Shown piece after piece: positions 39,640 to 50,004 of a stretch of 64,000 bases of DNA; position 1 is the first letter of the stretch; the number at the start of each line of letters is the position of its first letter. Below the pieces are notes generated by a model, which was not told where the DNA came from, did not search any database, and was given only the letters and a program-made list of their open reading frames with translations. This DNA comes from Populus alba (Eukaryota > Streptophyta > Magnoliopsida > Malpighiales > Salicaceae), in contig NC_133301.1 of assembly GCF_005239225.2 (NCBI RefSeq), positions 2,939,157 through 3,003,156 of the forward strand, read 5' to 3'. The position numbers were made by a program, and so were the translations under genes.

Positions 39640-40789
39640 TGCCTCTTTAAGAGGTTTACATTTCTTTAAATAGGTCCAAAACTGACCTCTATTAGGTAAT
39701 AACATCAGAATCCTTAAACCAAAAGGAAAATAATAGAAAATCAAAAGTTATGACCTCTTATTGTCATTATATTAATCTAGAGCAACTAGATCTCCTTGTG
39801 AGCCTAATCATGTCCCACTAGTACATATAAGTGTATCCTAGGCCATCCATATAAGTCTTCAGATGGCTAGAAAGGCGAAGTATATATACGTTGTCATTTG
39901 TCTTCTACAACACCTTGTGAAAACCTATCTTACTTTCCTTTAGCTTATTGTGCTCTCCCATTAAAAACATATCATGAAGGAGCATTGCTCACACAAGATC
40001 ACCTTCCTCAAACACCACTTTTTGGCAATGATTATCAGTTAAAGCCTTATACTTGGAATTGTTGTATGCAATCTTTTTCTTAACCTACTCATGAATTTCT
40101 TGCGAGTAGTCTATCATACCTTCAACTTGAAAGCTTAATCATTTGATATGAAAGGAATGGGTGCTAGCTCAAGCACTCTAGAAAGGTTCTTCTTGTAGAC
40201 CATCTCGAATTAACTTAGTTGGGTGATTTGATTCTAAGACCTGTCATAAGCAAATTTTGCTAGCGACAAGGTCACATCTTAGTATTGTTGGCTTATCTCC
40301 CACTAAACTTCACAATAAGTTTTTGAGGCTATGATTAACCATCATTTTCTAATTATGATAAAAACTGCTAAAGTTTAATTAAATGTCTGGCTTTCTCCAT
40401 AAACTCTTTCAGAAGTTAATCATAAACTTGAGATCTTTATTCGAGAAAATGAACCTAGGGATGCCTTGCAAGCGAACCACCTCATTAAAGTAAATGTAGA
40501 CTATCCAGGATGCATCTATGGTCTTTCAACATGCTATAAAATGGACCATCTTCGAGAACATATCCACAACAACAAAAACATAATTCATGGCTTGTTAGGA
40601 TGTGTCGAACACAAAGTCCATGTTAACATCCAACCACAGAGCATAAAAAACCTGTAACAAGGTGTACATCATCACATTCAATAAGGACTTATTGGATCTT
40701 TGACAATCAACACATCTCTTCACAAAACTAGATATGTCACCTTATAGCTTACGTAAATAGTAATATGATGATATAGAGGCCAATGTTTT
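39640..40789 (-). mobile_element. Gypsy retrotransposon remnant: integrase region
   Basis: Read on the minus strand from 40789 downward, with many stops and shifts. An integrase zinc-binding end (KRCVDCQRS) comes first, then the integrase core (NYVFVVVDMFSKMVHFIAC and FNEVVRLQGIPRFI), then a C-terminal part (LVWAMLLHDMF region). It is a decayed Ty3/Gypsy pol. The upstream pol part lies at 41975-42990, separated by a Copia relic. Confidence 0.8.
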
Positions 40790-40794
40790 GTCAA

Positions 40795-41036
40795 TGTCAA
40801 CTGAACTTGTAGTATATTTAAATACAAATTTGACAATTACCTTTTATATTTGTAAATATATCATTCTTTCCTTTTTTAGGATACTAATTGTATTCTAGTT
40901 GTTAGGATAAAATGTATACGGTAGGTTAGATATTTTATAAGAGCAAAAGTTTAGTTTGTAATCATATTCAAGATAAATAACGATTCTACAGAGGAGGAAC
41001 ACAACTTTTATTGCTCAAAGTTTTCTAAGTTTGTTA
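40795..41036 (+). mobile_element. Copia-type LTR, left copy
   Basis: 242 bp beginning TGTCAA; the right end is now TA instead of CA. It matches 41648-41970 throughout apart from an extra 81 bp in that copy. A GTCAA pentamer precedes it and GTCAC follows the right LTR, consistent with a 5-bp target duplication with one change. The target is the Gypsy integrase zinc-finger coding region. Confidence 0.75.
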
Positions 41037-41119
41037 GTCACACCTAAAATATACCTCACAGTGTAACTCATGGATGATATATTCTTGTAAGGAGCAATTC
41101 AAAATAAATATATAATTGC
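41037..41119 (-). mobile_element. Short duplicated piece of Gypsy pol after the left LTR
   Basis: The minus strand resembles the Gypsy segment SLQEYIIHELHCEGHF found at 41975-42054 beyond the right LTR. A normal Copia element would show internal sequence here, so this piece indicates a rearrangement. Confidence 0.6.
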
Positions 41120-41184
41120 AAATCATATAATTGGCACACTTTATCGTGACTTATTTTTCTCTACTAGTTTTTTTACTTTAGCTT

Positions 41185-41647
41185 TACACTTACAATGAAA
41201 CTGATTGAGCCAATTTCCCAGATACTAGGAAATTTATTATTAGCTGGTGTATGTCTTTTGGAAATGCAAGAAACATGACTGTCTCTAAGTCATCTATTGA
41301 GGTCGAGTACCGCGCCATGTCTGCTATTTACTTTGAGATCATTTGGATTTGTAGTCTTCTTATAAAACCTGGCTTTTTTCGGGTTTAACCTACACACCAA
41401 TATATTAGTAACACTAGTGCCATCCAAACTGCTACTAATCATGTCTACCATGAACGCATGAAACACATAAAGGTTGATTGTCACTCCATATGGAAGGCTT
41501 TTGACCGCTAAGTTATTACTCTCCCGCAAATCACTATTACTATCCAGATTTAGGATATCTTCACTAGATTCATGACTTGTCATCGCCATCATTTTCTTGT
41601 TAGAAAATTGATGCTCCTATACTTACAAACATTAATTTGAGAGGGGA
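41185..41647 (+). mobile_element. Copia RNase H remnant
   Basis: Plus-strand reading gives Copia RNase H landmarks in order: a DWA-type motif with the Trp codon now TGA, SKSSIEVEYRAMS, HERMKHIKVDCH, then a CHRHHFLVRKL tail. A polypurine tract 'gagagggga' sits directly before the right LTR, as expected. Several stops interrupt it. All other Copia domains are missing. Confidence 0.85.
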
Positions 41648-41970
41648 TGTCAAAGGAATTTGTTGTCTATTTAAAGAAAAATTTGACAATTACCTTATAT
41701 ATTTATAGATATCCTATTATTTCCCTTGTTAGGATACTAGTTGTAGGCTAGTTATTAGAAAAGTATGTTTATGGTAGGTTAGCTATTTTAAAGGAGCTAA
41801 AACTGAACTTGTAATCATATTTAAGATAATAGTTATTAGAAAAGTATGTTTATGGTAGGTTAGCTATTTTAAAGGAGCTAAAACTTAACTTGTAATCATA
41901 TTTAAGATTAATTTCAATTCTCAACAGAGGGAACACAACTTAACTTGTTGAAAGTTTTCTAAGTTTATCA
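41648..41970 (+). mobile_element. Copia-type LTR, right copy, with internal 81-bp duplication
   Basis: Begins TGTCAA after the polypurine tract and ends CA at 41970, followed by the GTCAC target copy. Its length (323) equals the left LTR (242) plus exactly 81, the length of the internal tandem duplication. Confidence 0.8.
41750..41911 (+). repeat. Perfect-looking 81-bp tandem duplication in the right LTR
   Basis: Unit 1 is 41750-41830 and unit 2 is 41831-41911, both starting 'agttattagaaaagtatg'. Only one or two base differences are visible between units, so the duplication is younger than the LTR insertion. Confidence 0.9.
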
Positions 41971-43220
41971 GTCACGCTTGAAGTGTCCCTCACAATGCAA
42001 CTCGTGAATGATATATTCTTGTAAAGAGAAATCTAAAATACATAATTGTAAACTACGAAATACATATCTATTCAAAAGCACTAAACTATCCCACTTACCT
42101 CCATCCATCAATTCTGCATGAATTTGTTTGAATGAAGAATCACTTAAATATAATTCCTGAAAAGTATCAAATCCCATCACTTGTGTATGCTTAGTGATGA
42201 GTTAACCAGCTCATCCACTGAGTGCGTCAACCACTTTGTTTAGGTTACCCAATTGATGTCTTAACGAAAAGATGAACTCCTGCAGAAACAACACTCACTT
42301 TGCAGGCCTACTACCAAGCTTATGTTGCCTATTAATAAAGCTTCATGATCTATAATGAGAATAAATTCCTTATGTATAAGGTAACGATACCAATGTTTTA
42401 GGGTCTAGACAAATGGTATAGAATTTTAATAGTATAGAATTTCATATCATATATATGGTAGTTTTTCTATGAGTCAGACGACTTCTCATTAAAAAAGAAA
42501 ATTGATCGTTTATCTTAGCTAGTAGGTAACTCTTTCAATGTCTATCCTAAATGCATTACAATTTACCTCAAATAACTTATTGAATTCAGGAAATGCCAAT
42601 ATAGAAGCTTCAATCGTCTTTTACTTTTACTTGACTAACTGAAAGCTAACTTGTGATTCATTTGTTCACATTCCTTTAAACACTATGTGATGGGTGCAAC
42701 CAATAAAGTAAATTTCAAATGAATCAAAACATCACACTCATCAGTTTCTTTTGAATTACCATCGCCACTACTTAAACTCCAACACGTGCAATTTCTCTTA
42801 TACGAGCTTACCTGACTTGTTTAGAATTGTCTTTTATTTCAAGGCTATTTATATCCATACACGTCATAGTTGCATAGAGTTTGCACCAATAAATATAGCC
42901 ATCATGCCAGAGATCTTTAGACTTTAGAAAGCCAATAAATATAAGTTTCTCTCATAATGGCAGTCGAAAAATGTTTACTGTTATTTTCCTTTCAATGAGG
43001 TTTTTTCTTCATTTGAATGCTATTGCAAAGCTTACTTCCTCAAATTGGAAATCGCCTCTCTTCGCGTCACTTTCTTTGATAGTTTCCATAAGATCTTTCT
43101 TTTGTAGATCCATAAACATAGGGCAGTTTCTTCTCTACAATTTAACAAAAGGGGTACTATGACGAGAAAAATCACGCAGTTACCTTCGCATTGTCCAAGT
43201 GTTTAACAACTTCCTCATAT
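41971..43220 (-). mobile_element. Gypsy remnant: RT/RNase H to integrase linker, plus duplication unit 1
   Basis: On the minus strand the downstream part reads LNKVVDALSG and VMGFDTFQELYLSD (end of RNase H and linker), then LQEYIIHELHCEGHF at 41975-42054. Upstream, ~42480-42640 reads LAFPEFNKLFEV-type text, the RT/RNase H junction of Gypsy pol. Bases 42377-43220 form unit 1 of a tandem duplication whose unit 2 is 43221-44760. Stops and shifts are frequent. Confidence 0.75.
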
Positions 43221-43457
43221 ATAAGGTAGCAGTTTTAAGGTCTAGATAATATCATAGAATTTCATATCATATATGAAGTATTTTTTTTTTAGGTCAAACA
43301 ATTTCTCACTGAAAAATAAAATTGATCGTTCATCATGGCTAGTAACTTTTTGTTTATCCTAAATGCATCACAATTTACCTCAAATAACTTACATAATTCA
43401 GGCAATGTCAATACAAGAGTCATCTTTTACTTGACTAACTGAAAGCTAGCTTCTACT

Positions 43458-43917
43458 CACTACTAGAAAATTGGCAAAAAACAACAGAATCATCGATGAA
43501 ATTGTTTGGTCGGTAATTTTTACCGACGAATATAATTTTGTCTCTAATTGTGCCGGTCTATACTGACAGACCTTTGTTTTCCGTAATAATTACCGACGAC
43601 ATAGATTTCGTCGGTATTTTACAAAGAGTTCTGAGATATCGATAGACTGACTGTCAATGATTTACCGTTGGAAATACAGACAGAATGAGTTTATCGATAA
43701 AGTTCTTGCGGGAAAAAAACAATTTAGCGCGCTTTCCTTGTCTATAAGACCGTCGGTGTTTTGGTTTTTTTTCCCGACAGAAGTAGCGACGAAAATAGGA
43801 TTTACCGACGATTAATATTCTGACAGATGGAATCCATCCGTAAAAATGTTACCGGCAAATTTTGTGTCTCACTCCGACATAATGAATCCGTTTGTAAAAC
43901 TGTTTCATAGTATAGTG
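43458..43917 (+). mobile_element. Non-autonomous CACTA (En/Spm) element
   Basis: Starts CACTACTAGAAAATTGG and ends ...ATAGTATAGTG (inverted CACTATACTAT). It carries the subterminal repeats typical of CACTA elements: several copies of 'accgacga' and its inverse 'tcgtcggt'. The flanks are ACT and GCT, a possible 3-bp target duplication with one change. The other copy of the tandem duplication lacks it, which marks an empty site. No transposase is present in 460 bp. Confidence 0.8.
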
Positions 43918-44045
43918 GCTTCAATCTATGAGCTAAATTTCAAATGAATCAAAACATCACACTCATCAGTTTCTTTACCGTCGCCACTACCTAAGTTCCA
44001 ACATTTGCACTTTCTCTCATGCGCACCTACTTGACTTGTTTAGAG

Positions 44046-44226
44046 TGTGGTTGTTGTTGTTTTTCAAAGTGTTTTTTATACTAAAATGTATAAAAATAAT
44101 AGTTTTTTATTTTTTAAAATTATTGTTGAGATCAGCACATCAAAATAATTTAAAAAATATCAAAAAAAATAATTTTTAATTAAAAAAAATAATCTTTTTT
44201 TTGGTAGATCACGGTGTACTAAACGG
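44046..44226 (+). mobile_element. MITE inserted in duplication unit 2
   Basis: Starts 'gtgtggttgttgttg', has the family signature 'gagatcagcacatcaaaataat', and ends 'gtgtactaaacggtgc', roughly the inverse of the start. It is absent from the matching place in unit 1, so it inserted after the duplication or was lost there. Confidence 0.65.
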
Positions 44227-44725
44227 TGCATAGAATTGTTTTTTATTTCGAGGTTTGTATCCATACGCGTCGTAGTTGCGTAGAGTTTGCGTCAATAAAT
44301 ATAGCCATCGATCATGCCAGAGATCTTTAGAAAGTTGATTGGTTGTCAAATAAACTGCACGCGTCATAGTTGCGTAGGGTTTGCGCCAATAAATATAGCC
44401 ATCATGCCAGAGATCTTTAGAAAGCTGATTGGTTGTCAAAGAAACTTCAAAGCATGCTTAGAGAGTCAACCATGCTAAACTTACGGGAACATTTTTTATA
44501 CGTTTCTCCCTCATAACATGTTCCTTTCAACGAGGTTTTTTCTTCTTTTGAATGCTATTGCAAAGCTTACGTCGTCAAATTGGAAATCGCCTCTACTCGT
44601 GTCACTTTCCTCGATAGTTGCCATAAGATCTTGCTTTTGTGGAATTTTTCTTGCACAAACACAGGGCAGTTTCTTCTCTGCAATTCAACAAAGGGGGTAC
44701 TGTGACGAGAAAAATCACGTAGTTT

Positions 44726-45466
44726 ACCTTCGCATTGTCCAAGTGTTTAACAGCTTCCTCTTGTGCAGAAGAATTCATGAATACCTGAAGACAACACAGT
44801 CCAGCTACGTCATGATCATCCTTCTTGATTTACCTGAACCAATGAGTGAGCCACAGGCGGTCCTGTTTGAGAGGTGATTGAATCAAAATCATAAAGTCAA
44901 CAATATATCACCAAACCCTTGAAATAGTCCAAAGCTATGGCATCGTACGTGCTGCTGGCTCGAATTTCTCCCCGGTGCATCAATATGCTGATGCGAAGTT
45001 GACAATATGGCAAAGAAATTAAGGGTTTCTACTTTTGAAAGGAGTGAAGCCTCCTCCTGTTTCTCCAACTGGGCCACCACTTTCTTTCCATGTTCTGTTT
45101 TTCAGGTGCTATATATCACTTTCTGAAGGTACTTTCATGTCAGGTTTAGGTCACCTCATGAGAAGGAAAAAACCTGACAGTATGAACAGAGACATGTTGA
45201 AAACTAAATCTGAGTGGAAAGAATAAACATATTTCATATACAAGAAAGGTAACTGTGGTGAAAGATCATGCCTTCCAGATATAATCCGATGCCCGAGAAG
45301 TTCTTTCTATCTTAAAAAAAAGAAAGAGAAGCGACCATGAAAAGAAGAGTTCCATTTACCTGAAACTGGTATGGATCATACTTGAAATGCTTATGAGTTT
45401 CCAAATAGGAGCAAATACGTGCAATGGCTGCAGCAGTATGCTGGTTTGCTGCTACTCCCTGTTGTT
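44726..45466 (-). CDS. Exon cluster of an unidentified plant gene (partial)
   Basis: Four exons join in frame on the minus strand: 45466-45360 (ending ICSYLETHKHFKYDPYQFQ), 45028-44917 (KPLISLPYCQLRIS, then ILMHRGEIRASSTYDAIALD), a 29-nt exon near 44873-44845 (PPVAHSLVQ) and an exon near 44782-44726 (VFMNSSAQEEAVKHLDNAK). Three donors are ordinary GT sites; the 44917 donor (gtttgg) is weak. A possible further exon in the duplicated block reads a DLMATIEESDTSRGDFQF-like frame in both units. I recognise no family. The 5' end may reach an ATG at 45521. Downstream the locus is broken up by retrotransposons, so it may be a pseudogene or a gene with long TE-filled introns. Exon limits are approximate. 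Confidence 0.4.
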
Positions 45467-45569
45467 CTGCAGAAGATACTCTTGTCGATATCACTTCTCC
45501 AGGAACATTCTTCAAAAACATCTTTTTAGCGTAAAGAAGATAAAAAAAGAAATAAAGTTAAAGAAAAAG

Positions 45570-48500
45570 CTGCCATGTGATGACTTCACCAGATATTATT
45601 TGATCACTATTAAATTAATTAGTTAAAAATTCACAGGTTTCTGGCAAGACCGCCATTAATTACAGATATTTCTAGTCTTCCTTAATGCATGCACGTCAGT
45701 GTTGGTGTTTTTTCCCAGAGAAATTTTAAAATTACTTTATTGGAACTGTCAAGGAAAGTCAAGTTTTTTATATTTCCTTTTCTGTTCTTTATTTGGGTCT
45801 GTTGTCAAGGTCAATGGTGGATATACCTAGGGGGTTTAATAGCTTGTTTGAAAATATAATTATTGTTATTTTTTAAAATATTTTTTATTTAAAAAAATAT
45901 GTTAATAATATTTTTTTAATTTTTAAAAATTATTTTTGAGATGAGTATATTAAAATAATTTAAAAATATATTAATTTAAAACAAAAAATTTTTAAATTTT
46001 AAATTTTTTAAAAAATATTTTTCAACTGTAATACCAAACCCTCTCGTAGTATGCTGCCGACAGAAAAAACTACTGTAAACTTTATTCCCAGATGAGTAAA
46101 AGATCTCTGCAACCCTATGGGCGTAGACAAATTTGCCGAGCCACGTAAATTGCCGAGTTGAACACTGAACTAGCATTATTGTCCGTTTAGGAATACCGTA
46201 TAAATTATATCTTTTAAAATTTTAATTTTTTATATTTTTAAATTATTTTAATAAATTAATATTAAAAATAATTCTTTTAAAAAAAACTTTAAACAAACAA
46301 CCCAAAACCCAGCTCACGAAAGTTTCAAAAAGCCCTCAATATATTGTGAAATCCCTCTCCCTCACCTAGTATTCGATCGGTATGTTTTTTTAATGTTTTT
46401 AAAATTATTTTTTTATTTAAAAATATATTAAAATAATAATTTTTTATTTTTTAAATTTTATTTTTGATATTAGTATATCAAAATATCTAATAAAATTAAA
46501 AAATATTAATTAAAAATAAAAAATAAGTTTTTTTTAATTAATTTTTTTAAAAAATAATTTTAAAATATAAAAATAATCAGGCGGACTAAAAAACAAAACT
46601 TCCACAGCTGCCCCGGAGAAAATTGTCAATACCGGTAGACCTTGAAATAAATTTACTTTCTAATAAAAGAAGAAGAAGAAGGCCTCAAGCTATTTAAAAA
46701 GAACAAAAGAAAACGAAAGAAAAAACAATCACAAATAAAGCATCTTTGATAGCCTGACTTTAGCTTTGTTCAGATATTCTCTCCCTGCATTGCCCATAAC
46801 ATCAAGCTCCAATTAGACAAGAAGGGAATGGCTCTCCAGGCCATCTCAAGTATACAGCCCCATAATCCAAAGGCACTGTTTGTTGTTATGGATTAAAGGG
46901 TTAAATTGAAGAAAAAATAATTAATAAGAGAATTAGAAAAGAAATTATCGAGAGAACGAGGACCATGTTTAAAAAATTAAAGTTTTTGATTAAGGGATGA
47001 AATTAAAAACAATTGAAGTTCATAGAAGATGCAAGAAAAAAATGAAGAAAAAAAAGAATCATGATCACATTTAAAAAATAAATAAAAAATAAAAAAATCT
47101 AGATTGAATAATGCAATTGAAAAAAAAACTTAGAATATGGCTAAGAATAAAAATAAAAAATAAAAAAAATGAGGATTAATACTCAAATATACTCAACTAA
47201 AGGGATTGACCTAGAATTCTTAATGTGAGTGCAAATTTCAGAGAAAGGAGAGAAAAAAAAAAAATAACTCTAACAACAATCGACTCGACCAAACGAAACC
47301 CGCATCACCTATAAAGAAAGAGAACGCCATGAGAAATCCAATGACACGATGAGAATAAATTTATAACATCAGATGATGTCAAAGCACTGTGGCGTCCTCT
47401 TACATTCTTGATTGTTTTTCTTAATGTTTTTTTTTTAATTATTATAAAAAACTAATTTACTTCTCAACCAACCTTATTATAACTAAACCCCCCTTGAAAA
47501 TACAAAATTACCCCAACAAAAGCTTGAATTAATTTGAAATAAAGGTTATTTTAGTAAAATTACTTTGCTAAAAACTGTGAAATCTAAAAAAAACCCTTGC
47601 AAACCATTTATTTATTTATTTATTTTGCTTTTAAGGGTAATGAAAATATTTTATTGTTCTAAAAAATAGAAAAAGATATTTACACCCCCAAACAAAACAA
47701 AAATAAGAAATAGATCACATGGAGAAAACCATTTTACCGCTATATTAGTCTTATTAAATGATTTGATGAAGGGCAAAAACATTAATTCACTATTCTATTT
47801 TATAATCACTATTCTATTTTATAATAAATTCTTTTTTAACGCTACAATGAATTTCCCACCCTTGTATATTTTTAGTGAATATACAAGAGTGCAATAAATT
47901 AGGTAGTTTACAAGGACGAAAAAATAAGGATTATGTCCACAATTAATATTGTTTTGATTTGTCTACGTGTTAAAAAAACCACTCGCAGCAAATTATTTTT
48001 TCGGTTAATTACAAAATAAAAATGCTAAAAGATTTCCCTGCGTGACACTATCAATGTAATCTTGTCTTCTATTATATAAATATAACTAGTTTACAAAAAA
48101 AAAACATAGAGGTTGCATATAACTATTTGATATTATTACTGAATATGAATTTGAGTCAATATATTAATCTTAAAATCTATTTATATGACTAATTATTTAG
48201 TTAAAGTTTCAAATTAAATTATATAAGTGCTAATATAATCTAATAGACTTTATAGATTCTATATATCTGGGGGGATTTGTAAAAAAATTAATGATGAAAT
48301 TAATCGAGATAAATCTTTTAGTTTGACTTTTTATCTATCTTGAGTTTGAAATTAAACCATGTAACAGTTATAGTAACACGATTCAATTAATTTAATGAAT
48401 TTAAAGGTAAAATGAATGATTGTTAAGAAAAAACTGAGGATAAAATTTATAAAAATAAACTTTTTGATGTGACTTTTTATTTATCTTGAGTTTAAAATTA

Positions 48501-48918
48501 AATCGTGTGAAAATTATTTCAATATGATGTAATTGATTTGATGAATTTAAAGATAACATTGTTAAAAAAAAAAAAAATTGTGGATGAAGTTGGTAGAAAA
48601 AAGGAGAATAAAAAAAAAGACTGAATTGAAAAAAAGAGAGAGATAACAGTGAAGTTAGCCAAATAATGTAATTGATTTAATGAATGTGATTAAAAAACTC
48701 TTTTTATTTAGAAAAGTGCGATGAAAAAATATTGAATTTCAATAATATCTTTTTAATAAAGTTCTAGAATTGATTAAAAATGATTCAAAATACTGAATTA
48801 TATATTTAATACATATAAATACGCATATACTATATTTTTCTTATTACATTCACACAAACACAATAAATAACTGAATATATAAAAGTAAAATTTAGATTTA
48901 AAAGCATATTAATATTAA
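45570..48918. other. Gene-free AT-rich DNA
   Basis: MITE-like blocks lie at 45845-46050, 46190-46310 and 46380-46600. Bases 46880-47210 are the reverse-complement style of the T-rich repeat at 16900-17170. Bases 48290-48600 hold a two-unit tandem repeat. No gene is supported. Confidence 0.4.
48305..48600 (+). repeat. Two-unit tandem repeat of ~148 bp
   Basis: Units begin near 48315 and 48460 with 'gactttttatctatcttgagttt', followed by 'aattaa(a)c.(a)tgt', 'gattcaattaatttaatgaatttaaag' and 'attgttaag'-type text. A partial third piece ('gtaattgatttaatgaatgtg') is seen near 48667. Confidence 0.6.
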
Positions 48919-49674
48919 GGCCCGTTTGTTTGTTGGAAAGTAGTTTTCTTTTGGAAAGTAAATTTTGGAAAAGTAAATTCCAAGAAAGTGAATTATTTTT
49001 TGATGTTTGGTAGTGTAATGAAAAATAAGGTGGAAAATAATTTATTAATATTTTATTTTTCTTAAGTTTATTAAAATAATGAGAAACAAATCTTACAAAT
49101 TAAAAATTTGAATGAGAATGAAATTGAAAAAAAAAATATAATTTCATAAATTATTTCAAATAAAATAAATATTAATCAAAATAATAGAGATCAAATCTAA
49201 AAAATAAAAAAAATAAAATATGAAAAAATTAAAATAATAATAATTAACATTCATAAATATTTCAAATAAAATAGGTAACAATAAAAAAAATGAAGATCAA
49301 ATTTGACAGATAAAAAATTTCAATAAAAAAATAACAAGGAAAAAGTAAATAACAATTATAAAAATAAGGATCAAAATTAATATAAAAATTAATTTTTAAA
49401 AGATAAAATTAAAAAATAAATATTCAAAACAAAATATATATAGCAATAAAAAATTTGAAGAATAAATTTGATATAATCAGTAATTAATATGACATTTCTA
49501 AATTTTTTATAATTTTTTTAAAATATTTTCCACCCAAATTTTTCAAGAAAACACTTTCTTGAAAACTAAAATAAATTTTTTTTGACTATAAAGTGTTATC
49601 TATTAGTTAATTTTTTTAATAATAAATAAACATAAAAAAATTTAAAAAATTATTTTCCAGAAATAAACATGGCG
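48919..49674. mobile_element. ~750 bp TIR element, copy C
   Basis: The left end 'ggcccgtttgtttgttgg' is preceded by TTAA (48915-48918). The inverted right end reads 'cgccatgtttatttctgg' on the minus strand. The interior matches copies A and B. It lies ~330 bp upstream of the DDT-domain gene start, within its promoter region. Confidence 0.7.
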
Positions 49675-49920
49675 TAATAAAATTAGTCTGCACACTGGTT
49701 ACTCGTGATTTTCAACACAAACAAAGGCGTTACAAAAGCAAATGTCCAAAACGATTGCGTTTAGCTGCAAAACAACAAAAACGCTGCGCCTTACAAAAAG
49801 GTAGTCCTCCTAGTCCAAAAAGAGATGGCCTGAAATTAACTAATCAATAACCCTAGAAAAGGTAAAGTAACCCAACCACGATCCTTACAGTTAACAGGTC
49901 AGGCCAGTAAAACTCATTTA

Positions 49921-49929
49921 GGCGGGAAA
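49921..49929 (-). promoter_or_regulatory. Putative E2F-binding site upstream of the DDT gene
   Basis: The minus strand reads TTTCCCGCC, a canonical E2F consensus, 76 bp upstream of the ATG at 50005. Plant chromatin and replication genes often carry such sites. This is motif evidence only. Confidence 0.5.
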
Positions 49930-50004
49930 CAAATCCCCAAAATTTTACCCCCTTCCTATCCCCTCTCTCCGCCAATCCCCTCTCCATTTCACTCTCTCTG
50001 CAAA

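Larger units (their letters stand above)
43221..44760 (-). mobile_element. Tandem duplication unit 2 (contains CACTA and MITE insertions)
   Basis: Matches unit 1 (42377-43220) in word order: 'ataaggta', 'catagaatttcatatcatatat', 'gaaaaataaaattgatcgttcatc', 'tgacttgtttagag', 'tcatgccagagatctttag', 'cgaggttttttcttc', 'gacgagaaaaatcacg', 'caagtgtttaac'. It is longer because of the inserts at 43458-43917 and 44046-44226 and a short local repeat near 44260-44440. Both units include the Gypsy RT piece and the end of a plant exon (KHLDNAK). Confidence 0.7.

Noticed and set aside
44518..44877. 119-codon plus frame
   Set aside because: It is antisense to minus-strand exons of the unidentified gene and part of the duplicated transposon-containing block.
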